This document shows positions 37,407-46,770 of a DNA stretch of 64,000 nt, one piece after another. The stretch lies in contig NZ_AKJW01000016.1 in the NCBI RefSeq assembly GCF_000282135.1, positions 80,007 to 144,006 of the forward strand. The letters are read 5' to 3'. The stretch is from Herbaspirillum sp. CF444 (GTDB taxonomy: Bacteria > Pseudomonadota > Gammaproteobacteria > Burkholderiales > Burkholderiaceae_D). The translations under genes were made by a program, and so were the position numbers. The notes under the pieces are model-generated. The model worked only from the letters and a program-made list of their open reading frames with translations, made no database searches and was not told the DNA's origin. The stretch's first letter is position 1. Every line of letters starts with the position of its first letter.

Positions 37407-38030
37407 ATGAACAAATTAGCAAAACTCGTCTTCGCTGCTGCGTCCGCAGCCATCGCTCTGTCTGCGACTGCACAGGAAATCAAGGACATTAAAGTTCGTC
37501 CGAACAGCCTGTACCTGCAAGACGGTCGTGACGTTGTAACCCGCAGCGGCTTCGGTCTGTGCTGGCAAACTGCGTTTGTTAACGGTCCTTGCGAAGAAGC
37601 ACCTGCTCCAGTTGCTGCAGCTGCGGCTCCTGCTGCCGCTGCTCCTGCTGCGGCTCCTGCTGCTGCACCGACATCGGAAAAAGTCACCTACGCTGCTGAC
37701 GCATTCTTCGACTTCGACAAGGCAGTCCTGAAGCCAGCTGGCAAGGCTAAACTGGACGAGTTGGTTGCTAACCTGAACGGCCTGAACCTGGAAGTTATCA
37801 TCGCCGTTGGCCACACTGACTCCGTCGGTTCGGTTGCTTACAACCAAAAACTGTCCGTCCGCCGCGCTGAATCGGTCAAGGCATACCTGGTTTCCAAGGG
37901 TGTCGAAGCCAACCGCGTCTACACTGAAGGCAAGGGCAAATCGCAACCAGTCGCAGACAACAAGACTGCAGCTGGCCGCGCCAAGAACCGCCGCGTTGAA
38001 ATCGAAGTTGTTGGTACACGTAACAAGTAA
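37407..38030 (+). CDS. OmpA-family outer-membrane/peptidoglycan-linked protein
   Basis: An exported protein (207 aa): a signal peptide at about 1-22 ([21 protein letters not shown]), the [12 protein letters not shown] motif, an Ala/Pro-rich linker (residues 68-88) and a C-terminal OmpA domain (about 92-205: [54 protein letters not shown]). It binds peptidoglycan and is likely abundant given the strong RBS and the biased codons. No transmembrane barrel is present. It has its own terminator. Confidence 0.9.
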   Translation: MNKLAKLVFAAASAAIALSATAQEIKDIKVRPNSLYLQDGRDVVTRSGFGLCWQTAFVNGPCEEAPAPVAAAAAPAAAAPAAAPAAAPTSEKVTYAADAFFDFDKAVLKPAGKAKLDELVANLNGLNLEVIIAVGHTDSVGSVAYNQKLSVRRAESVKAYLVSKGVEANRVYTEGKGKSQPVADNKTAAGRAKNRRVEIEVVGTRNK

Positions 38031-38054
38031 TTACCAGCAAGCGATTTTCAATCG

Positions 38055-38083
38055 AAAAAACCCCGCTTCGGCGGGGTTTTTTT
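38055..38083 (+). terminator. intrinsic terminator after the OmpA-family gene
   Basis: ACCCCGC/GCGGGGT with a TTCG tetraloop and T7, preceded by an A run. It lies 25 bp after the stop and is a very strong bidirectional-looking terminator. Confidence 0.93.
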
Positions 38084-38140
38084 ATGGAAATTTGTTTTGT
38101 GCCGGACAGCAAGCCGATTGCTTCGGCTATCATTCACCCT

Positions 38141-38836
38141 ATGAATGCCGATCCTCTAGAACTGCAAAAATTTAGCGATCTCGCCCATCGTTGGTGGGAT
38201 CCCACTTCCGAATTTCGTCCCTTGCATGAAATCAACCCGCTTCGCCTGGAATGGATCAACGCCCGAGCGGCGCTGTCGGGCAAGAATGTGGTCGATATCG
38301 GCTGCGGCGGAGGCATCCTTGCCGAATCCATGGCGCGCAAAGGCGCCAAAGTCACCGGCATCGACCTCTCCGAAAAAGCGTTGAAGGTTGCCGACCTGCA
38401 CGGCATGGAATCCGGCGTCCAGGTCCGCTACGAGAAAATTGCCGCCGAAGAACTCGCTGTGCGCGAAGCCGGACAATTCGACGTCGTGACCTGCATGGAA
38501 ATGCTGGAACACGTTCCCGATCCGGCTTCCATCGTACGCGCCTGCTCCACCCTCGCCAAACCGGGCGGCCACGTGTTCTTTTCCACCTTGAACCGCAATC
38601 CGAAAGCGTATCTGTTCGCCATTCTGGGCGCGGAATACTTGCTGCGCATGCTGCCCAAAGGCACGCACGATTACGCCAAGTTCATCACGCCGGCCGAACT
38701 GGCGCGCTTCATCCGCGAAGCGGATCTGGAACTCGACGGCATCAAAGGACTTTCCTACAATCCTTTGACCAAACTGTATTCGATCAATCAGGACACCAGC
38801 GTCAACTACATGGTGGCTTGCCGCAAGCCGCTATAG
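38141..38836 (+). CDS. ubiG: ubiquinone biosynthesis O-methyltransferase
   Basis: UbiG (231 aa), which carries out both O-methylations of ubiquinone synthesis with SAM. N-terminal [36 protein letters not shown] is characteristic, followed by the SAM loop [20 protein letters not shown] and the [14 protein letters not shown] segment. The ATG at 38141 is used; a longer frame begins inside the terminator. It is followed 74 bp later by a gph-type phosphatase, a common pair. Confidence 0.94.
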   Translation: MNADPLELQKFSDLAHRWWDPTSEFRPLHEINPLRLEWINARAALSGKNVVDIGCGGGILAESMARKGAKVTGIDLSEKALKVADLHGMESGVQVRYEKIAAEELAVREAGQFDVVTCMEMLEHVPDPASIVRACSTLAKPGGHVFFSTLNRNPKAYLFAILGAEYLLRMLPKGTHDYAKFITPAELARFIREADLELDGIKGLSYNPLTKLYSINQDTSVNYMVACRKPL

Positions 38837-38910
38837 TCACACCAACCGCTGGCAGATACGTGGCCCCGATCAACCGGGCCACGTCCACACAACAACATCA
38901 GAAATCCACA

Positions 38911-39570
38911 ATGCCTCTGAAGAAGCCACGCGCCATCCTGTTCGACCTCGATGGCACACTCGCCGATACCGCCCCGGACCTCGCTGAAGCAGTCAATGCA
39001 TTGCGCGCGGATCGCGGCCTGGAACCGACACCTTACGCATTGCTGCGCCCCGTCGCATCGGCTGGCGCGCGCGGCCTTATCGGCGCCGCCTTCGGCATCA
39101 AGCCCGACGACGCGGCCTACGAGGAATTGCGCGTCAGTTTCCTGAACCGCTACGAAGCGAATCTGGTGGTCAAAAGCAAACTGTTCGACGGCATCCCCGA
39201 TCTGCTGAAACAGCTGGAAGCACAAGGTCTGGCCTGGGGCATCGTCACCAACAAGGCGTCCCGCTTTACCGATCCGCTGGTGCCGCAAATCGGCCTGGGT
39301 CACGCCGGCTGCGTCGTCTCCGGCGACACGACTCCGCACACAAAACCACATCCGGCGCCGCTACTGGAAGCCGCGAGCCGCCTGCAACTGCCGGCGGATG
39401 ACTGCTGGTACGTCGGCGACGACCTGCGCGACATCCAGGCCGGGCGTGCGGCCGGCATGCAGACCATCGCCGCGGCATGGGGCTATTGCGGCCACGCCGA
39501 ACCGGCATCGTGGGAAGCCGATGCGCTGTTGCATGACCCGCTGCACCTGCTTGACCTGATCAAGTCATAA
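38911..39570 (+). CDS. gph: HAD-family phosphoglycolate-type phosphatase
   Basis: A HAD hydrolase (219 aa) with motif I FDLDGTLADTAPDL, a helical cap (about 18-85), motif II V-T-N-K, the K in PHTKPHPAPLL and motif IV VGDDLRDIQAGRAAGM. It resembles Gph (2-phosphoglycolate phosphatase). Because it stands directly behind ubiG, the alternative assignment MupP (N-acetylmuramate 6-phosphate phosphatase of cell-wall recycling, found at this spot in Pseudomonas) is also reasonable. Confidence 0.85.
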   Translation: MPLKKPRAILFDLDGTLADTAPDLAEAVNALRADRGLEPTPYALLRPVASAGARGLIGAAFGIKPDDAAYEELRVSFLNRYEANLVVKSKLFDGIPDLLKQLEAQGLAWGIVTNKASRFTDPLVPQIGLGHAGCVVSGDTTPHTKPHPAPLLEAASRLQLPADDCWYVGDDLRDIQAGRAAGMQTIAAAWGYCGHAEPASWEADALLHDPLHLLDLIKS

Positions 39571-39709
39571 TCACGGTAATCGCGCTAATCGCATTAGTCG
39601 CATCATTGCACTGTCGCCGGAAGAAAGACCCCATCCAACTTCCGGCCATATCAAAATACATTGAAGGCGTTTGCCTGCCGCGAGCGCACTTCTTCACGAG
39701 GAAACGATC

Positions 39710-42700
39710 ATGGCGAATCATCCCCGTCCTGCCTGGCAACTGCGCACACTGCGCTGGTCCGCATACACACTCACCGTTCTGCTGTTGCTCGCATTGATCA
39801 GTTGGCTGGCGCTTCCCTCCCTGGTCAAGAAAATTGCCGCCGAACAGACCCAGGCAAAAATCGGGCGCAAGCTCGACATCGGCGAGGTCAGCTTCAACCC
39901 GTTCATCCTGGCCTTGCGCGTCCACGACGTTACGCTCTACGAACCCGATCAGAAAACCGCCGCGTTCAGCGCCAAGGAACTTGTCGTCAATGCCTCCGCC
40001 ACTTCCCTGCCGCGGCTGGCCGCCATCCTCGACGAAGTCAAACTGGTCGAGCCCAAAGTCCATATCGTCCGCCTGAGCGACGAAGGCATCGGCCGCTACA
40101 ACTTTTCCGACATCATCGACCGCATTCTCGCCATGCCGAAAAGCGAAGGACAAACCTTCTTCTCGCTGGCCAACCTGCAACTGCAGAACGGCGCCGTCCT
40201 GTTCGACGACAAGGTCACCGGCAAGACCATCGACATCCGCACACTCAACATCGGCGTGCCGTTCGTGTCGAACCTGCCGCGCAACGTGGACACTTTCGTC
40301 CAGCCCATCCTGTCGATGACCGTCAACGGCACGCCGTTTTCGCTCAAGGGACGCAGCAAACCTTTCGCCAGCTCGCTCGATACGACATTGGCCATCGACA
40401 TCGACAAGCTGGACCTGGCCAGCTATGTCCCCTTCGTCCCGGTTGCCTTGCCCGTCAAACTGGAAAGCGCCAAGCTCACCACGCAACTGGACCTCACCTT
40501 CAGCCGCGACAAGGAGAAGCCTCAGATCGCCCTCGATGGCGACGTGACGCTGGCCGATATCTCGGTGCAAGAAAAAAATGCGGCGCAATTGCTGAAAGCC
40601 GGTTCGGTTACGGCAAAAATCAACAAGCTCGACCTCGTCAAGCTCAGCGGCATCATCGATCAGATCACCATCGACAAGCCTGAAATCTGGGCGGACATGA
40701 ACAGCAAGGGCGAAATCAACTGGACGCGCATCGGCAAGAACAACACCAGGCCCGTCGCGGCAAAGAAAGCGGCAAACCCCGGCAGCATCAAACCGGTCGC
40801 AGCTGCAGTTGCAACGCCATCAACTCCTGCAACTGCGGACGCCAAAGCCCCTCCCGCGACACCCGCCATCACCATCCGTAAACTGATGGTGCGCGACGGT
40901 AGCGCCAAATGGTCGGACGATGCCAATGCTTCGCCACGACAAATTGTGCAATTGGACAAGATCACCATCGACGCAGAAGAAGTCTCCACCGTCGCCGATG
41001 CCAAACCAGCCAAAGTCGCCTTGTCGCTCACGGAAAACGGCCATGGCGAAATCGGCTTCACTGGCGAACTCGCACCGCTCAAAGGCAACGTCAGCGGCAA
41101 CGCGACATTGAAATCGGTTCAGCTGAGCGGCTATCAGAATTACCTCAATCGCGCCCTCAACGGCGCACTCAGCGGCAAGGTCTCTGGCCAGACCGACGTG
41201 CAAATCGCCGGCGGCCAGATCAAACTCGGCAAACTGGGCATTGAAGTCAGCGACCTGAAGCTGTCATCCAAAGCCAAATCCGCCGCGAGCGTCATCGGCG
41301 CCAAGACCATCGCACTGGATAATGCATCGATCGATCTGCAGGCACATAAAGCAGAGGCCGATGCGTTCCGCATCGTCGGGCTGAACGGTGACCTGCGACG
41401 CGATGCCAAGGGTGTACTGAACCTGCAGGATTTGATCGCCACTTCCGCCAAACCGGCTACATCGACCAAGACGGAGACGCCTCTCAAAACCGCAACACCC
41501 GGCCCCGCCGCCTCAAACGCTACGGCCTGGCAAGCGAAACTGCATAGTCTCGCCATCACCGACGGCACCATCGCTTATGAAGACGGCGGCACTACACCGG
41601 CACAAAAACTGCGCGCCGAAGGCATCAACCTGAAGATCGACAATCTCTCCAGCCAACTGGATCAGACCACGAAGATTTCGCTGCAAACCAGACTGAACAA
41701 GAACGGCAAGCTCAACCTCACCGGGCAGGCGGCACCTCAGCTGAAGACCGTCGACCTCGCGCTGGATGCGCAGAACTTGCCTATCGCGCCATTCCAGACC
41801 TACTTCACCGAGTACCTGAACGTCACGCTCGCCAGCGGCACGCTGAGCACCAAAGGCAAGCTTGCGCTGACGCCGCCTCTCAACAAGCAAACGCTGGCGC
41901 TGCAATACAACGGCTCGGCCAGCCTGAACAACTTCCGCGTCCTCGACAAGCTGACCTCCAGCGACTTCCTGCGCTGGAGAACGCTGAACCTGCAAGGCAT
42001 CAACGCCAAGGTAGGCGGCAAACCGGTCGTCTCGCTGGAAAAGATCGCCCTCTCCGATTTCTACGCGCGCGCCATCCTGTCCGATCAAGGCAAACTGAAT
42101 CTGCAAGACATCATCGTCTCCAAGGACCAACCGGCCAGCTCCGTCACCACGCCGGCGAGCACCGACGGCAAAGCGTCGACCACCGTCGCCAAGACCACCA
42201 CCTCGACCGCCCCGGTGACACCGGCTGCGCCCGATCCGAATGCGCCGGTGATCCGCATCGGCCAGACGGTTCTGCAAGGCGGCAACATCAATTTCACCGA
42301 CAACTTCGTCAAACCCAACTACACCGCCAACATGACCGGCATGGGCGGCACCATCGGCAGCATCGCGTCCGACAAGCCGGCGCCGGCCACCATCGACTTG
42401 CGCGGCAAGATCGACAACGACGCGCCGCTGCAAATTTCCGGCTCGCTCAATCCCTTGTTCAAACCGATGTTCCTCGACGTCAAAGCCAGCGCCAACGGTG
42501 TTCAATTGCCGCGCCTGACGCCCTACTCGGCCAAGTACGCCGGCTACCCGATCACCAAGGGCAAGCTGTCGATGGACGTGCAATACAAGATTGAAAACGA
42601 CAAACTGGTCGCACAGAACGACGTACGCATCGAGCAGTTGACATTCGGCGACCACGTCGACGGCCCCAACGTCACCAAGCTACCGGTGATGCTGGCCGTC

Positions 42701-43444
42701 TCCCTGCTCAAGGACCGCGACGGCACCATCAATCTCAACCTGCCGATTTCCGGTTCGCTGTCCGATCCGCAATTCTCGATCGGCGGCATCATCATGCGCG
42801 TCTTCGTCAACCTGATCGTCAAGGCCGTGACCTCGCCGTTCGCCCTGATCAACTCGATGTTCGGCGGCGGCAGCGCCGGCGAACTCAGCTACATCGAATT
42901 CGAACCCGGCTCCTCGGAACTGACCGACGACATCCGCAAGAAACTCGACACCCTCGGCTATGCACTGCATCAGCGCCCTGCCCTGAAGATCGACGTCATG
43001 GGACGCGCCGATCCGGCCGTCGACGACACCGGCCTGCGCCAGGAACTGCTGAACAGAAAGATGCGCGCCCTCAAGCGCAAGGACATCATCGAAAAAGAAG
43101 GCCAGCCATCCGGCAAGGACCTTGAAATCAACGACACAGAGCGCGCCAAGTACATGGAAAGAGTCTACAAAGACGAGAAGTTCAAGAAACCGCGCAACAT
43201 GGTCGGCCTCACCAAATCGCTGCCGCCCGACGAGATGCAGAAATTGATCGTCGACAACACCACGATCACCGAAGACGACCTGCGCAACCTGGCCCAGCGT
43301 CGCGCCGACCTGGTCCGCAACTACCTGCAAGATCAGAGCATCATCTCGGCCGACCGGATCTTCCTGATTGCTCCGAAGCTCAACGCCGACGGCATCAAGG
43401 ACAAGGGCAAAACCAGCCGCGTCGAACTGACTCTGCAACAATAA
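39710..43444 (+). CDS. giant DUF748 / AsmA-like protein with OmpA-like end
   Basis: A very long protein (1244 aa) with one N-terminal membrane anchor (about residues 17-38, YTLTVLLLLALISWLALPS) followed by a long periplasmic repeat of DUF748/AsmA-like beta-rich segments, split by Ala/Thr/Pro-rich linkers near 350-400, 590-625 and 815-860. The last part (about 1060-1244) has an OmpA-like pattern, with IEFEPGSSELTDDIRKKLDTL, IDVMGRADP and a final R-V-E-L-T-L. AsmA-like proteins are proposed bridges for lipid traffic between the membranes; the OmpA-like end could tie it to peptidoglycan. ATG 39710 with GAGGAAA upstream is chosen. Confidence 0.87.
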   Translation: MANHPRPAWQLRTLRWSAYTLTVLLLLALISWLALPSLVKKIAAEQTQAKIGRKLDIGEVSFNPFILALRVHDVTLYEPDQKTAAFSAKELVVNASATSLPRLAAILDEVKLVEPKVHIVRLSDEGIGRYNFSDIIDRILAMPKSEGQTFFSLANLQLQNGAVLFDDKVTGKTIDIRTLNIGVPFVSNLPRNVDTFVQPILSMTVNGTPFSLKGRSKPFASSLDTTLAIDIDKLDLASYVPFVPVALPVKLESAKLTTQLDLTFSRDKEKPQIALDGDVTLADISVQEKNAAQLLKAGSVTAKINKLDLVKLSGIIDQITIDKPEIWADMNSKGEINWTRIGKNNTRPVAAKKAANPGSIKPVAAAVATPSTPATADAKAPPATPAITIRKLMVRDGSAKWSDDANASPRQIVQLDKITIDAEEVSTVADAKPAKVALSLTENGHGEIGFTGELAPLKGNVSGNATLKSVQLSGYQNYLNRALNGALSGKVSGQTDVQIAGGQIKLGKLGIEVSDLKLSSKAKSAASVIGAKTIALDNASIDLQAHKAEADAFRIVGLNGDLRRDAKGVLNLQDLIATSAKPATSTKTETPLKTATPGPAASNATAWQAKLHSLAITDGTIAYEDGGTTPAQKLRAEGINLKIDNLSSQLDQTTKISLQTRLNKNGKLNLTGQAAPQLKTVDLALDAQNLPIAPFQTYFTEYLNVTLASGTLSTKGKLALTPPLNKQTLALQYNGSASLNNFRVLDKLTSSDFLRWRTLNLQGINAKVGGKPVVSLEKIALSDFYARAILSDQGKLNLQDIIVSKDQPASSVTTPASTDGKASTTVAKTTTSTAPVTPAAPDPNAPVIRIGQTVLQGGNINFTDNFVKPNYTANMTGMGGTIGSIASDKPAPATIDLRGKIDNDAPLQISGSLNPLFKPMFLDVKASANGVQLPRLTPYSAKYAGYPITKGKLSMDVQYKIENDKLVAQNDVRIEQLTFGDHVDGPNVTKLPVMLAVSLLKDRDGTINLNLPISGSLSDPQFSIGGIIMRVFVNLIVKAVTSPFALINSMFGGGSAGELSYIEFEPGSSELTDDIRKKLDTLGYALHQRPALKIDVMGRADPAVDDTGLRQELLNRKMRALKRKDIIEKEGQPSGKDLEINDTERAKYMERVYKDEKFKKPRNMVGLTKSLPPDEMQKLIVDNTTITEDDLRNLAQRRADLVRNYLQDQSIISADRIFLIAPKLNADGIKDKGKTSRVELTLQQ

Positions 43445-43530
43445 AGCAAAGAACCTGGTACTGATGCAAGGGCCGGTCCTTGATAACCCGGCAAGCCGCC
43501 CCCATACTGAGTTATAATACAAGTCTGCAT

Positions 43531-43893
43531 GGGGCCGACTTGGTTTCGACGTGGGTTGCAAAGCAGCGCAGGGCATACCGAGGCCTGACTACCTCGTAAA
43601 TACAATCAGACAAGATATAACTGCAAACGATAACTCGTACGCACAAGCGGCTTAATACCCGCTTGCTCTACACTACTTCTTCCTTGGGGTAGGCTGGTAA
43701 AACAGCAGTAGAGTCATTTACAAGGAATCGCTTTGAATCGGGTCACTTGGTTCGAGGCTAAATTTAAGGTGACTCGCCTTAACGCAGCGTGCGCGTCCGC
43801 GTCGTTCGGGTTAAATCAAATGGCAGCGCTAAGTATGTAGAACTGTCTGTAGAGTGCTTGCGGACGCGGGTTCGATTCCCGCCGGCTCCACCA
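43531..43893 (+). ncRNA. ssrA: tmRNA (ssrA), one-piece
   Basis: Transfer-messenger RNA (363 nt) that rescues stalled ribosomes. The 5' end GGGGCCGACTTGGTTTCGAC and the 3' end with T arm GGTTCGATTCC, acceptor strand CGGCTCC and CCA form the tRNA-like domain, where GGGGCCG pairs with CGGCTCC. The resume codon lies at 43623. A TATAAT -10 box stands at 43513-43518, 12 bases before the mature 5' end; no good -35 was found. CCA is encoded, and a terminator follows eight bases later. Confidence 0.97.
43623..43655 (+). other. ssrA: tmRNA tag reading frame
   Basis: GCA AAC GAT AAC TCG TAC GCA CAA GCG GCT TAA encodes ANDNSYAQAA, the degradation tag added to stalled proteins. The terminal ALA-ALA is the signal for ClpXP-type proteases. 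Start A-N-D and end A-A are as expected for proteobacteria. Confidence 0.93.
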
Positions 43894-43900
43894 CCAATAC

Positions 43901-43929
43901 AAAAGGTCACCCTCCGGGTGGCCTTTTTT
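43901..43929 (+). terminator. intrinsic terminator after tmRNA
   Basis: AAGGTCACCC/GGGTGGCCTT stem (one G-U pair), loop TCC, then T6. It starts eight bases past the CCA end. Its right arm is also the start of repeat copy 1. Confidence 0.9.
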
Positions 43930-44057
43930 ATTGGTGTTGCGCCAGAGAGAAGCGAATTCGCGTCCGGCACGGACGCGGGGCGAGTCCGGGGTTGCGCGAA
44001 GCACTGCTTCGTGCCGGACGAGCCAGTTGGGCTTGCAAGCCCAACTGCGGGAGATTC
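43916..44057. repeat. terminator-associated repeat, copy 1
   Basis: A 142-bp unit beginning in the tmRNA terminator (GGGTGGCCTTTTTTATTGG) and ending GGGAGATTC. Inside are a 22-bp perfect palindrome at 44025-44046 (arms AGTTGGGCTTG/CAAGCCCAACT), a GCGAAGCA/TGCTTCG hairpin near 43995-44011 and, unlike copy 2, an extra 22-bp piece with CGTCCG...CGGACG (about 43960-43980). It has no convincing ORF. Confidence 0.85.
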
Positions 44058-44085
44058 CCTATGGCCACAACTTCACAGCTAATTT

Positions 44086-44116
44086 AAAAAACCACCCGAG
44101 GGTGGCCTTTTTTATT
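44086..44116 (+). terminator. second terminator-like hairpin in the repeat
   Basis: CCACCC/GGGTGG with loop GAG, flanked by A6 and T6. It duplicates the tmRNA terminator and forms the start of repeat copy 2. Confidence 0.78.
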
Positions 44117-44219
44117 GGTGTTGCGCCAGAGAGAAGCGAATCCGAGTCCGGGGTTGCGCGAAGCACTGCTTCGCGCCGGACGAGCCAGTTGGGCTTGCAA
44201 GCCCAACTGCGGGAGATTC
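44100..44219. repeat. terminator-associated repeat, copy 2
   Basis: A 120-bp near-identical copy of 43916-44057 in direct orientation, lacking the 22-bp insertion. The perfect palindrome recurs at 44187-44208. The spacer between copies (44058-44099) is about 42 bp. It looks like a dispersed repeat family placed behind terminators; this is the only pair in the window. Confidence 0.85.
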
Positions 44220-44280
44220 TCTTTATGCATCGACCGCCGTCACCAACGCAATGGACAACAACAGCCCAAGTTAAATCCAA

Positions 44281-45198
44281 TCACTCACTCTCCACCAACA
44301 ACCCATTCATCGCATCCCGCATCATGATCGACGCCAGCGACGCATGATCATTCTTCACCACGTCAAGATCATGCAAGCCATATCCAGGAAGCATCAGCTG
44401 TTTGATGTAAGCACAATCGCTATCGCAGGTATAACGCACCCTCCCTGTTTTCTTCTGCACTTCCAGCGTGTACTCGCCATGCACCTTGCCGCGATAGCGG
44501 ACCATGACGCGCGGCCTGGCGTCGAGGACCGTGGCTTCGTTTAAATCTTCGTAGACATATTCGCCATCGGCCGCGCTGACGTAATGCGGCTGCAACGGCA
44601 CCGAGGGTACGGGTTGAGGCGCAGCAGAAACAAGGAACAGATGATTACCGTGATTCGGTTCCGACATCAATTTCTGCACCTGTACCAATGCTGCTTGTAC
44701 CTGTTCCGGCGTCACCGCTTGCGCCACGCTATCGGGCGCTACATTGGATGCGGATGCCGGCAAAGATTTCAACGTACCCGGCGGCGCACTGACGCCTGAC
44801 AGTTCCGCATCCAGTGCAAGCTGACGCTGCCGATACCAGTCGAGCAAACACTCGCGCGTCTGGCAGTTCTTTTCACGCCAGCGCCAGAAACCGTCCGAGC
44901 GCACCGCGAACTCGCGGCGGTCGGAGGCTTTCGCCTTGGCCTGCTTATACGTTTTCCCCAGTTGATCATCCAGGTGGGAAAGCTCGGCATCGCCGCAAAT
45001 AATCCTCTCCGTTACTGAACCAGCCTTGCTGCAGTTGAAACTGGCACCGAATGCGGAAGTTGCAAAGCCGCTTGCGAGCAAAGACGCCAGCAGCAATCGT
45101 CGCCGCCAATCCGGGACTCCGAAGGCAATGCGATGACGGGTACCGACCAAGGAAAGCGGCGCAATGACCGATGCGAAGAAGCGTTGTCTCTGGTTCAT
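44281..45198 (-). CDS. exported protein with LprI-like (DUF1311) N-terminal domain
   Basis: An exported protein (305 aa) with a signal region at about 25-52 (RRRLLLASLLASGFATSAFGAS) and an LprI/DUF1311-like segment (about 53-130) with paired cysteines: FNCSKAGSVTERIICGDAELSHLDDQLGKTYK, then F-W-R-W-R-E-K-N-C, R-E-C-L-L-D-W-Y. LprI-type domains inhibit lysozyme in some bacteria. The C-terminal half (about 190-305) has no family I recognise. ATG 45198 is chosen, although an upstream in-frame ATG at 45243 is possible; neither has a strong RBS. It converges on the tmRNA repeat region. Confidence 0.72.
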   Translation of the reverse strand: MNQRQRFFASVIAPLSLVGTRHRIAFGVPDWRRRLLLASLLASGFATSAFGASFNCSKAGSVTERIICGDAELSHLDDQLGKTYKQAKAKASDRREFAVRSDGFWRWREKNCQTRECLLDWYRQRQLALDAELSGVSAPPGTLKSLPASASNVAPDSVAQAVTPEQVQAALVQVQKLMSEPNHGNHLFLVSAAPQPVPSVPLQPHYVSAADGEYVYEDLNEATVLDARPRVMVRYRGKVHGEYTLEVQKKTGRVRYTCDSDCAYIKQLMLPGYGLHDLDVVKNDHASLASIMMRDAMNGLLVESE

Positions 45199-45427
45199 GA
45201 TCTCGTGTGCGTGTCTGAGATGGAGGAAGCCGAAGGATGGCATTGACGCATAGACGGCAAAATCGAAATGAAGCAGGCTTTCCCGCCAAAATCTTTACAA
45301 ATACCGGGTAACATTTACGTCCGTTACAAGCCGTTTCAAATTGCTGCCATTCCTTTACGGACTTGTTGAATTCGCCCCGCATCGATCTCTTCAACGCGCA
45401 GCGACACGGATCATCTCAACATCAACC

Positions 45428-46360
45428 ATGCCGGGTTCGGACATGCCTTCAGAAAAGCAAAGCACCATACGAGAACTGCCGTTCAAACCGCCGTTTGACT
45501 GGGAGCGGTTGTTGCGCTTTTTCGGCGGACGTTCAACCGCCGGCGTGGAGGCGGTGGAGAACGGCGTCTATCTGCGCGCCATCGAATGGCATGGCGACAT
45601 CGGCACGCTGGCGGTCTCCCGCCACCCGCAAGACAATGTCCTGGTCGCCGTACTGGAGGGCAAGGTCAGTCGCCACGCAGACGAACTGGTGGCGCCGTTA
45701 AGCCGCATGTTCGGCCTGGATGCCGATCCGAAACCGATCCGTAGACACCTTGCCGCAGATCCATGGCTGGCGCCGCTGCTTAAAGCGGCTCCCGGATTGC
45801 GCCTGCCCGGCGCCTGGTCTGCATTTGAACTGATCGTGCGCACGATCGTCGGCCAACAGGTCAGCGTCAAGGCGGCAACCACCATCGTCGGACGACTGGT
45901 GGAGCGCGCCGGTGAACGTATCGAACGGCATCCGCATGAAGCAACGTCATGGCGCTTTCCTACTCCGCATGCCCTGGCGGCGGCGGACCTCACTGCCATC
46001 GGCATGCCGGGAAAACGCGTCGCCGCCCTGCAAGGTTTTGCGCATGCGGTAGCGATCGGCGATGTACCGGTCGATGCGCCCGACGTCGATCTTGCCGATC
46101 GTCGCAAAGCGCTATTGGCCTTGCCCGGCATCGGACCATGGACGGTCGAATATGTCGCCATGCGCGCGTGGCGCGATGCCGATGCATGGCCGGCGTCGGA
46201 TCTGGTGCTCATGCAAGCGATCGCCGGCCGCGATCCTGCCTTGCTCAAACTCGCCCATCAACGCGCCCGGGCCGAAGCCTGGCGGCCGTGGCGTGCTTAT
46301 GTCGCGATGCATCTGTGGAATGAAATTGCCGACCGCTCAGGAAGCGCCCGGGGTGGTTGA
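45428..46360 (+). CDS. alkA: DNA-3-methyladenine glycosylase II
   Basis: AlkA-type base excision glycosylase (310 aa) removing alkylated purines. The N-terminal AlkA domain (PFKPPFDWERLLRFFGGRSTAGVE) is followed by the HhH-GPD core with FELIVRTIVGQQVSVKAATTIVGRLV, the hairpin LPGIGPWTVEYVAMRAW and the catalytic aspartate in WPASDLVLM. The exact start is uncertain: ATGs at 45428 and 45443 both lack a good RBS. It is not joined to an ada gene here. Confidence 0.88.
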   Translation: MPGSDMPSEKQSTIRELPFKPPFDWERLLRFFGGRSTAGVEAVENGVYLRAIEWHGDIGTLAVSRHPQDNVLVAVLEGKVSRHADELVAPLSRMFGLDADPKPIRRHLAADPWLAPLLKAAPGLRLPGAWSAFELIVRTIVGQQVSVKAATTIVGRLVERAGERIERHPHEATSWRFPTPHALAAADLTAIGMPGKRVAALQGFAHAVAIGDVPVDAPDVDLADRRKALLALPGIGPWTVEYVAMRAWRDADAWPASDLVLMQAIAGRDPALLKLAHQRARAEAWRPWRAYVAMHLWNEIADRSGSARGG

Positions 46361-46527
46361 CGTTCTGACAATGCAGCAGGCGATTCCCCCCGCCAGAATA
46401 ATGCCCCTGCCTCCACCACCCATGGCGGACGAATTGTGTAACCGTCTGCAACCGATATGCTATTTGTCGCGCCCGACGCCGCCAACGGAATATAATGGCG
46501 CACATCTTTTGCACTACACCTTAGGCC

Positions 46528-46770
46528 ATGAGCTCCGAATTTCACCAACTCTCAGAGAAAGTCGCGCAACTTGCCGCCCTGACTCAGTCATTGCGCCGCG
46601 AAAACGCCGACCTGCGTCTTAACGTCTCCGCCCTGACTACCGAGAATGCGGAATTGTCGCAACGCATGGATGAAGCCCATCAACGCGTCGAAGCCTTGCT
46701 GGAAAAACTGCCGGCCGCAACGCCGGCAACACCAACAACACCGGCGATCAATGAAGAGGAGACGGCATGA
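46528..46770 (+). CDS. zapB: ZapB-like coiled-coil cell division protein
   Basis: A short protein (80 aa) made mostly of one coiled coil (about 5-60: FHQLSEKVAQLAALTQSLRRENADLRLNVSAL) with a Pro/Thr tail. In beta- and gammaproteobacteria such a protein precedes zapA and matches the TIGR02449 / ZapB-like family that helps organise the FtsZ ring. A TATAAT -10 is seen at 46491-46496. Its stop overlaps the zapA ATG (ATGA), so the two are coupled. Confidence 0.8.
   Translation: MSSEFHQLSEKVAQLAALTQSLRRENADLRLNVSALTTENAELSQRMDEAHQRVEALLEKLPAATPATPTTPAINEEETA

Noticed and set aside
38911..39570. Firm naming of the HAD phosphatase as MupP
   Set aside because: The position behind ubiG allows it, but the sequence alone does not separate MupP from Gph, so the broader name is kept.
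43480..43518. TTGATA (43480-43485) as -35 of tmRNA
   Set aside because: The distance to TATAAT at 43513 is 27 bp, too long for a sigma-70 promoter.
43789..44347. Several short frames over the tmRNA end and the repeats (e.g. 43931-44347)
   Set aside because: They read through a structural RNA and palindromic repeats; the same peptide words recur only because the DNA repeats.
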